Source: Pseudoalteromonas sp. SMS1
GTDB taxonomy: Bacteria; Pseudomonadota; Gammaproteobacteria; Enterobacterales; Alteromonadaceae
Direction of reading: 5' to 3'
NCBI RefSeq assembly: GCF_021530565.1
Contig: NZ_JAKGBI010000006.1
Span: 62,001 to 126,000, forward strand
Length of the DNA: 64,000 nt
Part shown: positions 18,494 to 27,626 of the stretch, one piece after another
Position numbering within the stretch: the stretch's first letter is position 1
How the letters are laid out: every line of letters starts with the position of its first letter
Program-made: the position numbers and the translations under genes
Notes under the pieces: model-generated
What the model saw: the letters and a program-made list of their open reading frames with translations, nothing else
Told to the model about the DNA's origin: nothing
The model's database searches: none

Positions 18494-19372
18494 TTATTTG
18501 TTTTTGCCTTCTGCAAACAGTGCATCTAGCTTCTGTTCGTAATCGTGGTAACCAAGGTAATCGTACAGATCCATACGTGTTTGCATTGTGTCGACAACGG
18601 CTTTTTGATCGCCGTCATTTAATAATGTTCTGTAAACTAATTCAGCCGCTTTATTCATTGCACGGAAGGCGCTTAAAGGATAAAGCACCATACCAACGCC
18701 CCAATCAGCCAAATCTTGTTTGTTCCATAACTCTGTTTTACCAAACTCGGTCATGTTCGCTAGGATAGGCACATCCAGAGCTTCAGAGAATGCACGATAG
18801 TGCTCTTCGGTCTGAACTGCTTCAGCGAAAATACCGTCAGCACCCGCCGCAACATAAGCTTTTGCTCGCTCAATTGCAGCCTCTAAACCTTCTTGCGCAA
18901 ACGAATCAGTGCGTGCCATGATAAAGAAATCTTTATCTGTACGCGCATCCACTGCAGCCTTAATGCGATCAACCATTTCTTCTGTAGAAACAATCTCTTT
19001 ATTTGGTCTGTGACCACAGCGCTTTTGTGCTACTTGATCTTCAAGGTGTACAGCCGCAGCGCCCGCTTTCTCCATATCACGAATGGTCTTTGCAATATTA
19101 AATGCGCCACCCCAACCCGTATCAATGTCTACCATCAAAGGTAAATCACATGCAGATGTAATACGCTGCACATCTGCAATCACATCATTTAGAGACGTCA
19201 TACCAAGATCTGGTAAACCATATGATGCATTCGCCACACCACCGCCTGAAAGGTAAATTGCTTGGTGACCAATTTGTTTTGCCATCATTGCACTATAGGC
19301 GTTAATGGTACCTACAATTTGCAGTGGTTGGTTTGCCTTTAATGCGTCACGAAATTTTTTTCCTGCACTCAT
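18494..19372 (-). CDS. prpB: 2-methylisocitrate lyase PrpB
   Basis: A 292-residue member of the isocitrate lyase/PEP mutase superfamily. It cleaves 2-methylisocitrate into pyruvate and succinate, the last step of the cycle. Visible motifs are the metal-binding DIDTGWGG, the LEDQ segment and KRCGHR, which contains the catalytic cysteine; MARTDSFA follows. It is the first enzyme gene after the regulator, 27 bases downstream of gntR. Length is standard. Confidence 0.96.
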   Translation of the reverse strand: MSAGKKFRDALKANQPLQIVGTINAYSAMMAKQIGHQAIYLSGGGVANASYGLPDLGMTSLNDVIADVQRITSACDLPLMVDIDTGWGGAFNIAKTIRDMEKAGAAAVHLEDQVAQKRCGHRPNKEIVSTEEMVDRIKAAVDARTDKDFFIMARTDSFAQEGLEAAIERAKAYVAAGADGIFAEAVQTEEHYRAFSEALDVPILANMTEFGKTELWNKQDLADWGVGMVLYPLSAFRAMNKAAELVYRTLLNDGDQKAVVDTMQTRMDLYDYLGYHDYEQKLDALFAEGKNK

Positions 19373-19399
19373 GGTGATGCTCTCTCCTGTGATGATTTA

Positions 19400-20062
19400 C
19401 TACATTTTGGATAATTTGACGGCAATATTGTTTTTTGAATATTGAATATGGCGTCTCATTAAAATTTCTGCCAATTCTCCATCTCGATTCGCGATGGCTC
19501 TTACTATGTGTTTATGCTCGTCGTATGCGGTTGTAACACGAGGCCCTGTCATACCTAATTGAACTCGGTACATTCTCGCCAAGTGATAAATTCCATTGCT
19601 TAACATGGTGATGAGTTGTTGGTTCTGGCTGCCGACAATAATGCGGTAATGGAAATCTAGGTCGCCCGCTTCTTGGTAATATGACTGTCCTTGCTTAACC
19701 AACTCAAATTGGTCGTCTAATAAAGTCGCAAGCTTTTCAATTTCAGCCTCAGGCATATTCTGCGCAGCAAGGCGTGCAGCCATCCCCTCCAGTGCCTCCC
19801 TGATCTGGTATAACTCTAACAGCCCCTCGGCTGTTAAAGTGACCACGCGGGCACCGACGTTCGCTTTGCGCTCTACAATATTACAGGCTTCTAAACGGTT
19901 AATTGCTTCTCGAACGACCGCTCTGCTCACCTCATATTTTGTCGACAATTCAACTTCACTGAGCTTTGATCCTGCAGCTATTTCACCCTCGACGATTTCT
20001 TCTCTTAGTCGAAAAAATGTTTTATCTGAAGATGTTACGGCCTGCTCTTGGAAGAAGCTCAT
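19400..20062 (-). CDS. GntR/FadR-family regulator of the methylcitrate operon
   Basis: A repressor-type protein of about 220 residues. The winged helix at residues ~15-80 includes LSEVELSTKYEVSRAVVREAI, and the FCD ligand domain follows (about 90-215), with His and Asp residues likely to hold a metal plus a ligand. I chose the third possible initiator (ATG at 20062). It leads the gntR-prpB-prpC-acnD-prpF operon and by position should respond to 2-methylcitrate or a related intermediate. A 12-bp palindrome 80 bp upstream is the probable operator, which would give autoregulation. It is not the sigma-54-type PrpR of enteric bacteria. Confidence 0.88.
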   Translation of the reverse strand: MSFFQEQAVTSSDKTFFRLREEIVEGEIAAGSKLSEVELSTKYEVSRAVVREAINRLEACNIVERKANVGARVVTLTAEGLLELYQIREALEGMAARLAAQNMPEAEIEKLATLLDDQFELVKQGQSYYQEAGDLDFHYRIIVGSQNQQLITMLSNGIYHLARMYRVQLGMTGPRVTTAYDEHKHIVRAIANRDGELAEILMRRHIQYSKNNIAVKLSKM

Positions 20063-20142
20063 CATCAACCTATATTTTAGTATTCTATCAATGCCAACAA
20101 TATAGATACACTTTACGTTAACGTCAACCTAATAAAACACAA

Positions 20143-20154
20143 ATTGTCGACAAT
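20143..20154. promoter_or_regulatory. Palindromic candidate operator for the GntR regulator
   Basis: ATTGTCGACAAT is a perfect 12-bp palindrome 80 bp upstream of the gntR start. It has the size and symmetry of FCD-type GntR operators and, from memory, resembles the motif reported for GntR-type prp regulators in related marine bacteria. Binding is inferred. Confidence 0.6.
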
Positions 20155-20334
20155 ATTAATTATATGTAGTATTCACCACATTTATCGCCATTCTACAAAT
20201 GGACAGAATACAAAACATAAATTTCGGGATAGTGCCTAGTGAGCGCGGTTAATCGCACGTGATTACTGCAATGACGATGGCATGTAAGTGGAAAAAGTGG
20301 TGGGAAGAGAGTAAACAGTGAATTTTAGGCATTA

Positions 20335-20359
20335 AAAAAGCAAGCTAAGCTTGCTTTTT
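20335..20359 (-). terminator. Terminator of the cold-shock gene
   Basis: AAAAAGCAAGCT and AGCTTGCTTTTT form perfect 12-bp arms around a single A. A- and T-runs at both ends make it potentially bidirectional. It lies about 20 bases past the csp stop codon. Confidence 0.85.
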
Positions 20360-20380
20360 CGGGTGTTTAAACTGTGACAG

Positions 20381-20590
20381 TTACAGCTTAACGATTTCTT
20401 CAGCCTGAGGACCTTTTTGACCGGTAGTAAGTTTGAACTCTACACGCTCGCCTTCAGCTAAAGTACGGAAACCGTCGCCTTTGATTGCACTGAAGTGTGC
20501 AAATACGTCTGGGCCATTTTCCTGAGCGATAAAACCGAAGCCTTTTGACTCGTTAAACCACTTTACTGTACCTGTTAAAGTATTAGACAT
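20381..20590 (-). CDS. CspA-family cold-shock protein
   Basis: A 69-residue single cold-shock domain that binds single-stranded RNA and DNA. RNP1 is KGFGFI and RNP2 is DVFAHFS; the N-terminal [11 protein letters not shown] is universal. The domain fills the whole protein. A long untranslated leader precedes it and a strong terminator follows, both typical of cold-inducible csp genes. Which paralogue this is cannot be decided. Confidence 0.95.
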   Translation of the reverse strand: MSNTLTGTVKWFNESKGFGFIAQENGPDVFAHFSAIKGDGFRTLAEGERVEFKLTTGQKGPQAEEIVKL

Positions 20591-21048
20591 AATAATAAAT
20601 CCTGATAAAAAATATAAATGCCAATCCTTAAAAGCAAACTCTAAACTGCTTAAAGAGAATCTATTTTTACAAAACTGGCAAACCTATGCCCTTGTGGGCG
20701 CATAGACCTAAATTTTGCCGGTGATAAAACTTCAGGACGGTACTACTACAAGCTAACACTTATACAACATCGTAATGGAGATTTATAAACACTGACCGAA
20801 ATTCTGTCTATGTTCATCTTATAGGGATGCCCCTCTAAGTCAACTAATTTTTAAACATATTTATGAATGCTTAATGACATATTCTCATAAGCAATGTGAA
20901 CAATTAAATACAGTTCTATAACACCACTAAAAATGGGGTCTTCAAGGCAATTGATACAACTCAAACTTTATTGATTTTTCTGCACAAAAAGTTTAAATAT
21001 ATCTCTTTTATAAAGCAGGGAATGTATAATCAAATTGGTGAAAGTTAC
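20591..21048. other. Long csp leader and divergent promoter region
   Basis: This region of more than 450 bp lies between the csp gene and the divergent periplasmic protein gene. The part next to csp is rich in A and T and includes a hairpin at 20684-20705 (CTATGC/GCATAG outer stem). It resembles the 150-300-nt structured 5' leader of cold-shock mRNAs. The transcription start is not determined. Confidence 0.4.
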
Positions 21049-21741
21049 ATGGGAATAGCGTCGTTGAATATTGTTATAATCGGATTAATTTTGATGTTTA
21101 GTGTTGCATCTTTCGCAACAGACAAACGCACAGATGCCGCAAAGCTGACAATCTCTTATATCGATCACCCCAGTGTTGTAAATAAAGCACTGCCATTAAT
21201 TGAGAAAGCGTATAAAGCAGAAAAGATTAGCGTAGACTTTGTTGCAATCCCTTCCCATCGTCTTATCAACGAAATTCAATCACAACACACGGATGGTGAT
21301 GTCATACTTGCCAAAGAAATCTTCGCCCCATATAAAGAGCTCATCGCCGTGGGCCCCCCTTTGACCAAAGTGCAGTTTGTCCTGCTGTGTGTTGAGAAGG
21401 TGCCTTGTAACCAACGCGTGATACAAACATCACCTAAAACCATTTTAGCCACCGATGAATCCATGCGCGTTATCTTAAATAAGTTTCCAACTTCGCGTCG
21501 AAATCGATATTATCAATTGAATCAACTGGGCCGACTACCACATCTTCTACAAGAACAACGCTTTGAATATGCAATCTATGTGATGTCTTCATCTTGGCCG
21601 ATACCGCAAGCTTTAGAACACCTAAACCGGCATGTTTTATTTGAAACCCATGCCTATCACGTTGTACATAAAAAACATGCTGAGATAGCAGACAAAATAG
21701 CGGGTCGTATCACTGAGATTTTAGATAGTAACGCAAAGTAA
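21049..21741 (+). CDS. Periplasmic solute-binding-like protein
   Basis: A protein of about 230 residues from the ATG at 21049 (GGTG 8 bases upstream). A signal peptide (IVIIGLILMFSVASFA) precedes a domain resembling the bacterial extracellular solute-binding family 3 or related domains used as sensors: LTISYIDHPSVVNKALPLIEKAYK at the start and NRHVLFETHAYHVVHKKHAEIADKI at the end. There is no transporter gene nearby, and it converges with a GGDEF-EAL protein with only five bases between stops. It may be an orphan sensor or scavenger; the ligand is unknown. Confidence 0.6.
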   Translation: MGIASLNIVIIGLILMFSVASFATDKRTDAAKLTISYIDHPSVVNKALPLIEKAYKAEKISVDFVAIPSHRLINEIQSQHTDGDVILAKEIFAPYKELIAVGPPLTKVQFVLLCVEKVPCNQRVIQTSPKTILATDESMRVILNKFPTSRRNRYYQLNQLGRLPHLLQEQRFEYAIYVMSSSWPIPQALEHLNRHVLFETHAYHVVHKKHAEIADKIAGRITEILDSNAK

Positions 21742-21746
21742 TTCGC

Positions 21747-24023
21747 TTATTTATCCAGCCCACGTTTTAATATGTGTGTGACATCACTTGCAGAAACAGG
21801 GACTGAAAATAGATGACCTTGTAATTGGTTGCAACCATGACTCGCCAATGTATGTGCTTGAAGCGTACTTTCTACCCCTTCAGCAATACAGTTTACCCCT
21901 AAACTCTTGGCTATATTTATCATCACCAACGCCAAGTCGTCTTCATGCCCAGTTTCATAAATTTCGCTCACAAAGCTAGGGTCAATTTTAATGGAGTCAA
22001 AATGCAGCTCTTTCAATAAAGCGGGGTTTGTCTGCCCTAACCCAAAGTCATCTATCGACAACTTAAACCCTAGTCGACTCAATGTATCTAACCGAACCTT
22101 TAAGTCATCAGCTCTTTCTAAAAGCGGACGCTCAGCAATTTCGAGTTCAAATTGCGCTGGATTTAATTCGTGCATATCCAGCAGATTAAGTAACTGCGCT
22201 TCAAAATCACCATCAAGTAAGTGCTTTACTGAAAGGTTCAAACAAAGCTGTAGTGACCCGTGGTTTGCTACTAATGTCGCGAAAATGGCAATGGCTTGCT
22301 CAAAGACCTGCATACTTAACTGGTTGCCCACGCCTGCTTCCTCAGCAACATTAATAAACTGCTCAGCAGCAATCACTTCGTCAGCGTTTTGCCAACGAGC
22401 CAAGACTTCCAATTTTTCTACTTGATGGCTATGTGCATTAACCACAGGTTGAAAGTAGGGAACGAACTCACGGTGTTCTACGGCTTTGACCAATTTATTT
22501 TCTCGCTCAAGACAATACTCCGCCTCTTTGTCTAAAGTCGTACAGTAAAACTGATAGTTCGAATGCCCTACCTTTTTGGCTCGATACATGGCCATATCTG
22601 CACATTTCATGAGTGTATCAGCGTTATCACCATCATTAGGGTATAGCGCAATTCCCGCACTAAACGATACATTAACCTTGTTAGACCTCACCTCATATTC
22701 CCCCGTGGCTGCTGAGAATATTTTGTCGATGACATGGCGTACATGCCGCCTATCTTCCATGGCATCAATCAGCAGTACAAATTCGTCGCCGCCAATACGC
22801 GAGACCGTATCACACGCTCGAATTGTCGACGTGAGTTTTTTTGCCACATGCTTTAGTAGCTCGTCCCCAAAGTCGTGTCCAAACGTATCGTTAATCAATT
22901 TAAATTTATTTAAATCCAAAAAGATAACGGCGAATTGATGAGCATGCCTTTTGGCGCGTTTGCATGCCTGTATCAATCTATCCTGCAACAGTAATCGATT
23001 GGGTAACCCGGACAATGCATCATGATGGGCTAGGTGGGCCATTTTTTTTCTCATTAACCGTGACTCAGTCACGTCCTGGAAAACCAATACTGCACCCGCA
23101 ATCTCTTCGGGCTTGATAAATATTGGAGAGCATGAGACTTCAACAGCAAACTCTAAGCCAAGGTGGTTACGAAAACTAGCTAGTTGTGACAAGGAAACCG
23201 TTTGCATCTCAGTCATTGCCGAATGCATCGGGTCATCAATAGGCTCTTTACTCTCTTCATGAATGAGTGGCATCACTTCATTAAACGGTTTGCCTTCCAC
23301 CTCTCGAGTCAACAAGGCAAGTACGGCTTCAGCAACGGGGTTCATAAACGAAATGTTGCCATCGGTATCCGTGCAGATCACCCCATCTCCCACTGAACTG
23401 AGCGTAATCGCCAATAACTCGTGCTGCTTTTGCCTATGTGTTTGCTCTGCAACATCGATTAACTGCCCCAAAAACACCCCCTTTAAATGCGTGTGGTTTA
23501 GACTGACGATCAATGTATTCGAGGCTATACTTTGTGCGCGCAAGTAAAGGGTGAGTTGCTCGAAATCCTCGCCATTATTTTGCCACGTTTGAAACTGAGC
23601 GAAACTCTCTTCATCTACCAGCTTACTCATACCACCAGCGATTAAATCAGACTCTGACAAGTCAACACGGGTGCTTAGACCTTGACTGACCGCATAAAAA
23701 GAGCCATTTTCGCAAACTAAGAATTGCGCAGTGAGCGACTCTTTGAACACTTCATAATACAACTCACCATGCTCTCCGAATCCAATCTCTTGTTGCTTTT
23801 TTCGCGCTAGGTATATCACTCCTCCGCCGGTCACAACCGCCATTACAAAGCCAACTATTCCCAAAGAGAAATAGTTAAATAGCGCAATCAACGACTCGTT
23901 GCCATAAATGCCGGCTTCGGCAAACAAAAAGTTTTCAATTAATTGGCTTATTTGCACACCAAAAGATAAGCCCACTAATAAGAAAAAAAAGCTGAATAAG
24001 AGTTTCTGAGTTACTCGATTCAT
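21747..24023 (-). CDS. PAS-GGDEF-EAL cyclic-di-GMP protein with membrane anchor
   Basis: A 758-residue inner-membrane signalling protein. Two N-terminal membrane segments (about residues 8-30 and 48-73) are followed by a PAS domain (about 205-320). The GGDEF domain has an intact GGDEF at 411-415 and an inhibitory RxxD (RACD, 402-405) five residues before it. The EAL domain (about 510-750) has EVL in place of EAL at 539-541, but keeps other active-site segments: ELEIAER, SIDDFGLG, KIDPSF and AEGVES. It could therefore make and degrade c-di-GMP. The stop is five bases from the convergent upstream gene. Confidence 0.93.
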   Translation of the reverse strand: MNRVTQKLLFSFFFLLVGLSFGVQISQLIENFLFAEAGIYGNESLIALFNYFSLGIVGFVMAVVTGGGVIYLARKKQQEIGFGEHGELYYEVFKESLTAQFLVCENGSFYAVSQGLSTRVDLSESDLIAGGMSKLVDEESFAQFQTWQNNGEDFEQLTLYLRAQSIASNTLIVSLNHTHLKGVFLGQLIDVAEQTHRQKQHELLAITLSSVGDGVICTDTDGNISFMNPVAEAVLALLTREVEGKPFNEVMPLIHEESKEPIDDPMHSAMTEMQTVSLSQLASFRNHLGLEFAVEVSCSPIFIKPEEIAGAVLVFQDVTESRLMRKKMAHLAHHDALSGLPNRLLLQDRLIQACKRAKRHAHQFAVIFLDLNKFKLINDTFGHDFGDELLKHVAKKLTSTIRACDTVSRIGGDEFVLLIDAMEDRRHVRHVIDKIFSAATGEYEVRSNKVNVSFSAGIALYPNDGDNADTLMKCADMAMYRAKKVGHSNYQFYCTTLDKEAEYCLERENKLVKAVEHREFVPYFQPVVNAHSHQVEKLEVLARWQNADEVIAAEQFINVAEEAGVGNQLSMQVFEQAIAIFATLVANHGSLQLCLNLSVKHLLDGDFEAQLLNLLDMHELNPAQFELEIAERPLLERADDLKVRLDTLSRLGFKLSIDDFGLGQTNPALLKELHFDSIKIDPSFVSEIYETGHEDDLALVMINIAKSLGVNCIAEGVESTLQAHTLASHGCNQLQGHLFSVPVSASDVTHILKRGLDK

Positions 24024-24197
24024 CTAGGTGTCCACAGTAAACGGAGTTTAGAATATAGATATTTTCATTTAATTTAATATTAGACAAAGTCGCATAAATT
24101 AGACAGCTTTGATAAAACAAAGAGATTGTTTATATTTCTGGAATTAAATGCTTTTTTGTCCTACATCTAATAGGGGAGTAATCTTTGGAAACCAACT

Positions 24198-24815
24198 ATG
24201 ATGAGCTTAAGCGATGATTCAAAGGTCGTGGAGAATTTTGTTCGAGTTGCACAGATCATTGCCAATTTAGAGGCCATATTGAGCCAAGCAAAAAACCTCT
24301 CTTTAACCGCTAAAAACGCCAGGGTGGTTGCGCTTAGAGCAGGTGATGCAGCGTTAGGATTTAAACCCATTACTAATTTCATCGACGAGTTTTCAGAACA
24401 GACGATCGCTTCAACAACAAAGATATCCAACTTGTCTAATCAGCTATTTAAAGTCGCACTAGAGCTTGTCAGATGCAGTCAATATCACGACCAGATTGGT
24501 AAATTAAGCGCGCAGATTTGTACAAGCCAAGTAGATACTTTGTACGTATCTGCGATTAAATCACAACGCATCGCAGCCAATCACTTATCTCAGGCACTCA
24601 GCGAACTTGAGAACCATTTCGAGGATATTCAAAAACAAATGCAAAGTGCTGAATACATCGCCGTTACAAGTCGAGTTGAAGCCACGAATGCAGGGGAATT
24701 CAGTGACAGCCTACAGTCGGTATCTGACTTTATTGCCAGTGCGGCAAAAACCATCAAAACGGCAGTGGTATATAACCTAAGTGAAATTCATACATTGCGA
24801 GGACAATTAAGGTGA
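24198..24815 (+). CDS. Soluble chemoreceptor-like (MCP signalling domain) protein
   Basis: A 205-residue all-helical protein without a membrane segment or signal peptide. Two antiparallel halves carry MCP-like heptads: KNARVVALRAGDAALGFKPITNFIDEFSEQTI near residues 38-70 and SRVEATNAGEFSDSLQSVSDFI near 155-178. These resemble the AxxAARAGExGxGFxVVAxE region of chemoreceptors. The typical kinase-contacting tip sequence is not obvious. It overlaps the next gene by GTGA, so the two products are likely partners. This recalls the Treponema ODP-chemoreceptor sensor pairs. It may be a cytoplasmic oxygen or redox signalling partner. Confidence 0.6.
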   Translation: MMSLSDDSKVVENFVRVAQIIANLEAILSQAKNLSLTAKNARVVALRAGDAALGFKPITNFIDEFSEQTIASTTKISNLSNQLFKVALELVRCSQYHDQIGKLSAQICTSQVDTLYVSAIKSQRIAANHLSQALSELENHFEDIQKQMQSAEYIAVTSRVEATNAGEFSDSLQSVSDFIASAAKTIKTAVVYNLSEIHTLRGQLR

Positions 24816-25546
24816 AACTAACAGAGCTACACAAAGCTAAAACGCACAGCTGGATGATATTGGAGCGTAACGATGAAATGCTAAATACGCTCGGCTCGGT
24901 GAACCAATACTTTATTCATTCTCAGTATGAATCTATGATCATGGATCCGGGCGGTATAGAGCTTTTTTCTCCGATGCTCGCGGCCATTTTACAACATACC
25001 GAGCTAAACAAATTGACCGCCGTGTTTGCATCTCATCAGGATCCCGACATCATCTCTACACTTGGTCTGTGGGATAAAGCCGTGCCCAACGCGACTTTGT
25101 ACGCCCCCGCGCTCTGGGATAGATTTATAGATCATTTTGATTTAGACAACCTCAAGTACGAAGGGATCAATGATGATGGCGGTGAAATCCAATTAGGCGG
25201 CGTCAGGCTGCGCTTAATGCCAGCACACTACTTACACTCTGCAGGCAATTATCATCTATATGACCCATCGGCCAAAATACTGATGTCCGCAAACGTAGGA
25301 TCTGCTATCAAGTCAGACTCTCACTCTCAGTTTGTTGAGGACTTTGGCCCACATATTAAACATATCGAACCATTTCATCGGCGTTGGATGCCTTCTAACA
25401 AAGCCAAAGATAATTGGATAGCTAGAGTGAAAGAGCTCGATGTAGAGGTTTTGGCGCCCAACCATGGTAAGCTGTATAAAGGGGAACAAGTACAAGAATT
25501 TTTAGACTGGTTTGCAAAATTAGATGTCGGCAGTGCAATAAGGTAA
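24812..25546 (+). CDS. ODP/flavodiiron-like beta-lactamase-fold protein
   Basis: A 244-residue metallo-beta-lactamase-fold protein of the oxygen-binding di-iron (ODP) type, without the flavodoxin domain of full flavodiiron proteins. Metal-site segments are ASHQDPDIIS (first His/Asp cluster), PAHYLHSAGN (His) and APNHGKLY (last His). At the place where related proteins usually have an Asp after Ser-Gly or Ser-Ala, this one has Asn (LMSANVGSA). It starts with GTG within the stop of the chemoreceptor-like gene. Proteins of this family sense O2 or NO through a di-iron site. The effect of the Asn is unknown. Confidence 0.75.
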   Translation: MKLTELHKAKTHSWMILERNDEMLNTLGSVNQYFIHSQYESMIMDPGGIELFSPMLAAILQHTELNKLTAVFASHQDPDIISTLGLWDKAVPNATLYAPALWDRFIDHFDLDNLKYEGINDDGGEIQLGGVRLRLMPAHYLHSAGNYHLYDPSAKILMSANVGSAIKSDSHSQFVEDFGPHIKHIEPFHRRWMPSNKAKDNWIARVKELDVEVLAPNHGKLYKGEQVQEFLDWFAKLDVGSAIR

Positions 25547-25627
25547 ACCCTTCCCTCTCTTTTCATTTATTTAGCGGGCCCAAAGCGACCTTGGGAGCCT
25601 TAGGTCCGTAAACATTTCGGCGCGCAG

Positions 25628-25642
25628 GCCTTTGATAAAGGC
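25628..25642. repeat. Small inverted repeat between the ODP and GH3 genes
   Basis: GCCTTT-GAT-AAAGGC, a 6-bp perfect stem, lies in the 190-bp spacer. There is no T-run. It is a weak candidate for a terminator or operator. Confidence 0.2.
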
Positions 25643-25736
25643 GCAATTCATAATTGTTGTACTATTTTACAAATTCTCGACTATACACTGGTGTACCATG
25701 GTAAAGTAGGCGCAAATTACCAAATAAAAACATCGC

Positions 25737-27554
25737 GTGCGTATTCCTCAATTTTTTAAACGATTAGGTTTAATTTCGATTATGACAATCAGCCCCACGA
25801 TAAGTGCAAATGACGCTCTGCCACCCTTAACCACCATGATTGGACAAAAACTCATGTTGGACTTACGTTATTTTTGTAACGAAGGCGACACACTCCCATG
25901 TCGTAAGCCCATGACAAAACTCCCCTCATCGCTGTCAGATTTATTGGAGAAGTATCAAATTGGCGGTGTCATATTGTTTGCAGAAAATGTACAGAACACA
26001 AAACAGATAGTCGAACTAACGCAGTCATTGCAAAAAGTGAGTACTTCCCCTGTACTTATCGCCATAGATCAAGAAGGCGGTCGTGTTGCACGTATTAATA
26101 GAGCTAAAGCCACTTCGTTTACGGGAAATATGAGCATTGGTGCAACATATGAAAGGCATGGCGATAAATATGCGACCGAAGTTGCCAGCGTCATTGCAAA
26201 AGAGCTCTCAAGCTTAGGTATCAACGTCAATTTTGCGCCAACCGTAGATGTCAATTCAAACCCACTAAACCCTGTCATTAACGTTAGGTCGTTTGGAGAA
26301 GATCCCAAACGCGTGGCAATACTTGGCGCAGCCCAAGTCGCGGCATTCGAACAACATGGCGTTGTATCTGCATTAAAACATTTTCCAGGTCATGGAGATA
26401 CCCAAGTCGACAGTCATACAGGGCTGCCAAAAGTAGCACATTCGTTAACGCAAATTCAGCAGCAGGAGCTCCTACCTTTCGCGCACATTATTGAAAAGCA
26501 ACAGCCGGGTATGATTATGACGGCGCATATTCAATACCCCGCTTTAGACAGTAGCAAAGTACTCAATAGCAAAGGCCAACAAATGATACGCCCTGCCACA
26601 ATGTCACGGGCTATTATGCAAGACTTATTACGCGATCAACTTGGTTATCAAGGGGTGACTATCACGGATGCGTTGGACATGGCGGGGATCAGTGACTTCT
26701 TTTCTCCGCTGGATGCCGTCATAGAGACCTTTAATGCCGGTGTTGACATCGCACTCATGCCCATCCCTGTCCGTACACCGTCAGATATTAAACAATTTGA
26801 GGCGTTTTTCAGCAAATTAGAAAATGCCGTTACCAATGGCACACTACAACAATCGGCCATTTTGACATCGTATCAACGGGTCCAAAAGTTAAAAGCACAA
26901 GTCGCCAAGCATGCAACGCGCCCTAGTTTCGGTATTGCACAAGCCACACTTGGCAATCCCCAACATCGTCAATTAGAAGCACAGCTAGCATTAGATGCTA
27001 TTACAGAAGTGAAAAATGACGGAATTTTGCCTTTTAAAGTTCAAAAAAATCAACATATTCATCTCATTATGCCAGATAGGCAGAAAGCTTTAGCACTAAA
27101 ACAGGCGCTACTCAGCACGTCAGCACTACCGCTAAAAATCACGATTACAAGCCTGCAAGCATTTAAACCCAAACGTGCACACCAATTTATCAATGATGCT
27201 GATTGGGTGATCAGTGCTCATGCATCACCACAACAAAGCGCTGCAGAGATTGGTGGTATGGATGACTTAGCCGAACTGCACAACTATGAACTCAGTAAAC
27301 ATGAGCAACCAAAGGCGTTGTTAGCACTTATGCAGTACGCAAGCACACACAATAAACCCAGCTTATTTATCAGTTTGCGTGCACCTTATGAAATATCAAA
27401 ATATGCACAATACAATCAGGCAGTTTTAGCCAGCTATGCCTATAATGTGGATGTAGCTCAAGAAAATGATGTGCGCGGCCCAGCTTATTCCGCCTTGGCG
27501 CAAGTAATTTTGGGAAAAGCGAAGGCTCTTGGAAAGTTGCCGGTCAGTATTTGA
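25737..27554 (+). CDS. Exported GH3 beta-N-acetylhexosaminidase-like glycosidase
   Basis: A 605-residue exported enzyme starting with GTG and a signal peptide (LISIMTISPTISA). The first ~350 residues are a GH3 barrel: IAIDQEGGRVARI, NFAPTVDVNSNP and the NagZ-type KHFPGHGDTQVDSHTGLP with its Asp-His dyad, then TITDALDMAG with the likely nucleophile Asp. The C-terminal ~230 residues correspond to the alpha/beta sandwich of longer GH3 enzymes, which cytoplasmic NagZ (about 340 residues) lacks. It probably removes N-acetylglucosamine from chitin fragments or muropeptides in the periplasm or outside, fitting with the chitinase elsewhere in the window. Confidence 0.88.
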   Translation: MRIPQFFKRLGLISIMTISPTISANDALPPLTTMIGQKLMLDLRYFCNEGDTLPCRKPMTKLPSSLSDLLEKYQIGGVILFAENVQNTKQIVELTQSLQKVSTSPVLIAIDQEGGRVARINRAKATSFTGNMSIGATYERHGDKYATEVASVIAKELSSLGINVNFAPTVDVNSNPLNPVINVRSFGEDPKRVAILGAAQVAAFEQHGVVSALKHFPGHGDTQVDSHTGLPKVAHSLTQIQQQELLPFAHIIEKQQPGMIMTAHIQYPALDSSKVLNSKGQQMIRPATMSRAIMQDLLRDQLGYQGVTITDALDMAGISDFFSPLDAVIETFNAGVDIALMPIPVRTPSDIKQFEAFFSKLENAVTNGTLQQSAILTSYQRVQKLKAQVAKHATRPSFGIAQATLGNPQHRQLEAQLALDAITEVKNDGILPFKVQKNQHIHLIMPDRQKALALKQALLSTSALPLKITITSLQAFKPKRAHQFINDADWVISAHASPQQSAAEIGGMDDLAELHNYELSKHEQPKALLALMQYASTHNKPSLFISLRAPYEISKYAQYNQAVLASYAYNVDVAQENDVRGPAYSALAQVILGKAKALGKLPVSI

Positions 27555-27626
27555 ACGGACAAAAGAACCTAGAGTACATAACGCTGCCCGTACGATACAG
27601 TGACAGATATTGCAGGTGGGGGAATT

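Larger units (their letters stand above)
20069..20380. other. Intergenic region: prp promoter and csp terminator
   Basis: This roughly 310-bp gap contains the prp control region at its left end, including the palindrome at 20143, and the cold-shock gene terminator at its right end. I see nothing else convincing in the middle 180 bp. Confidence 0.6.
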
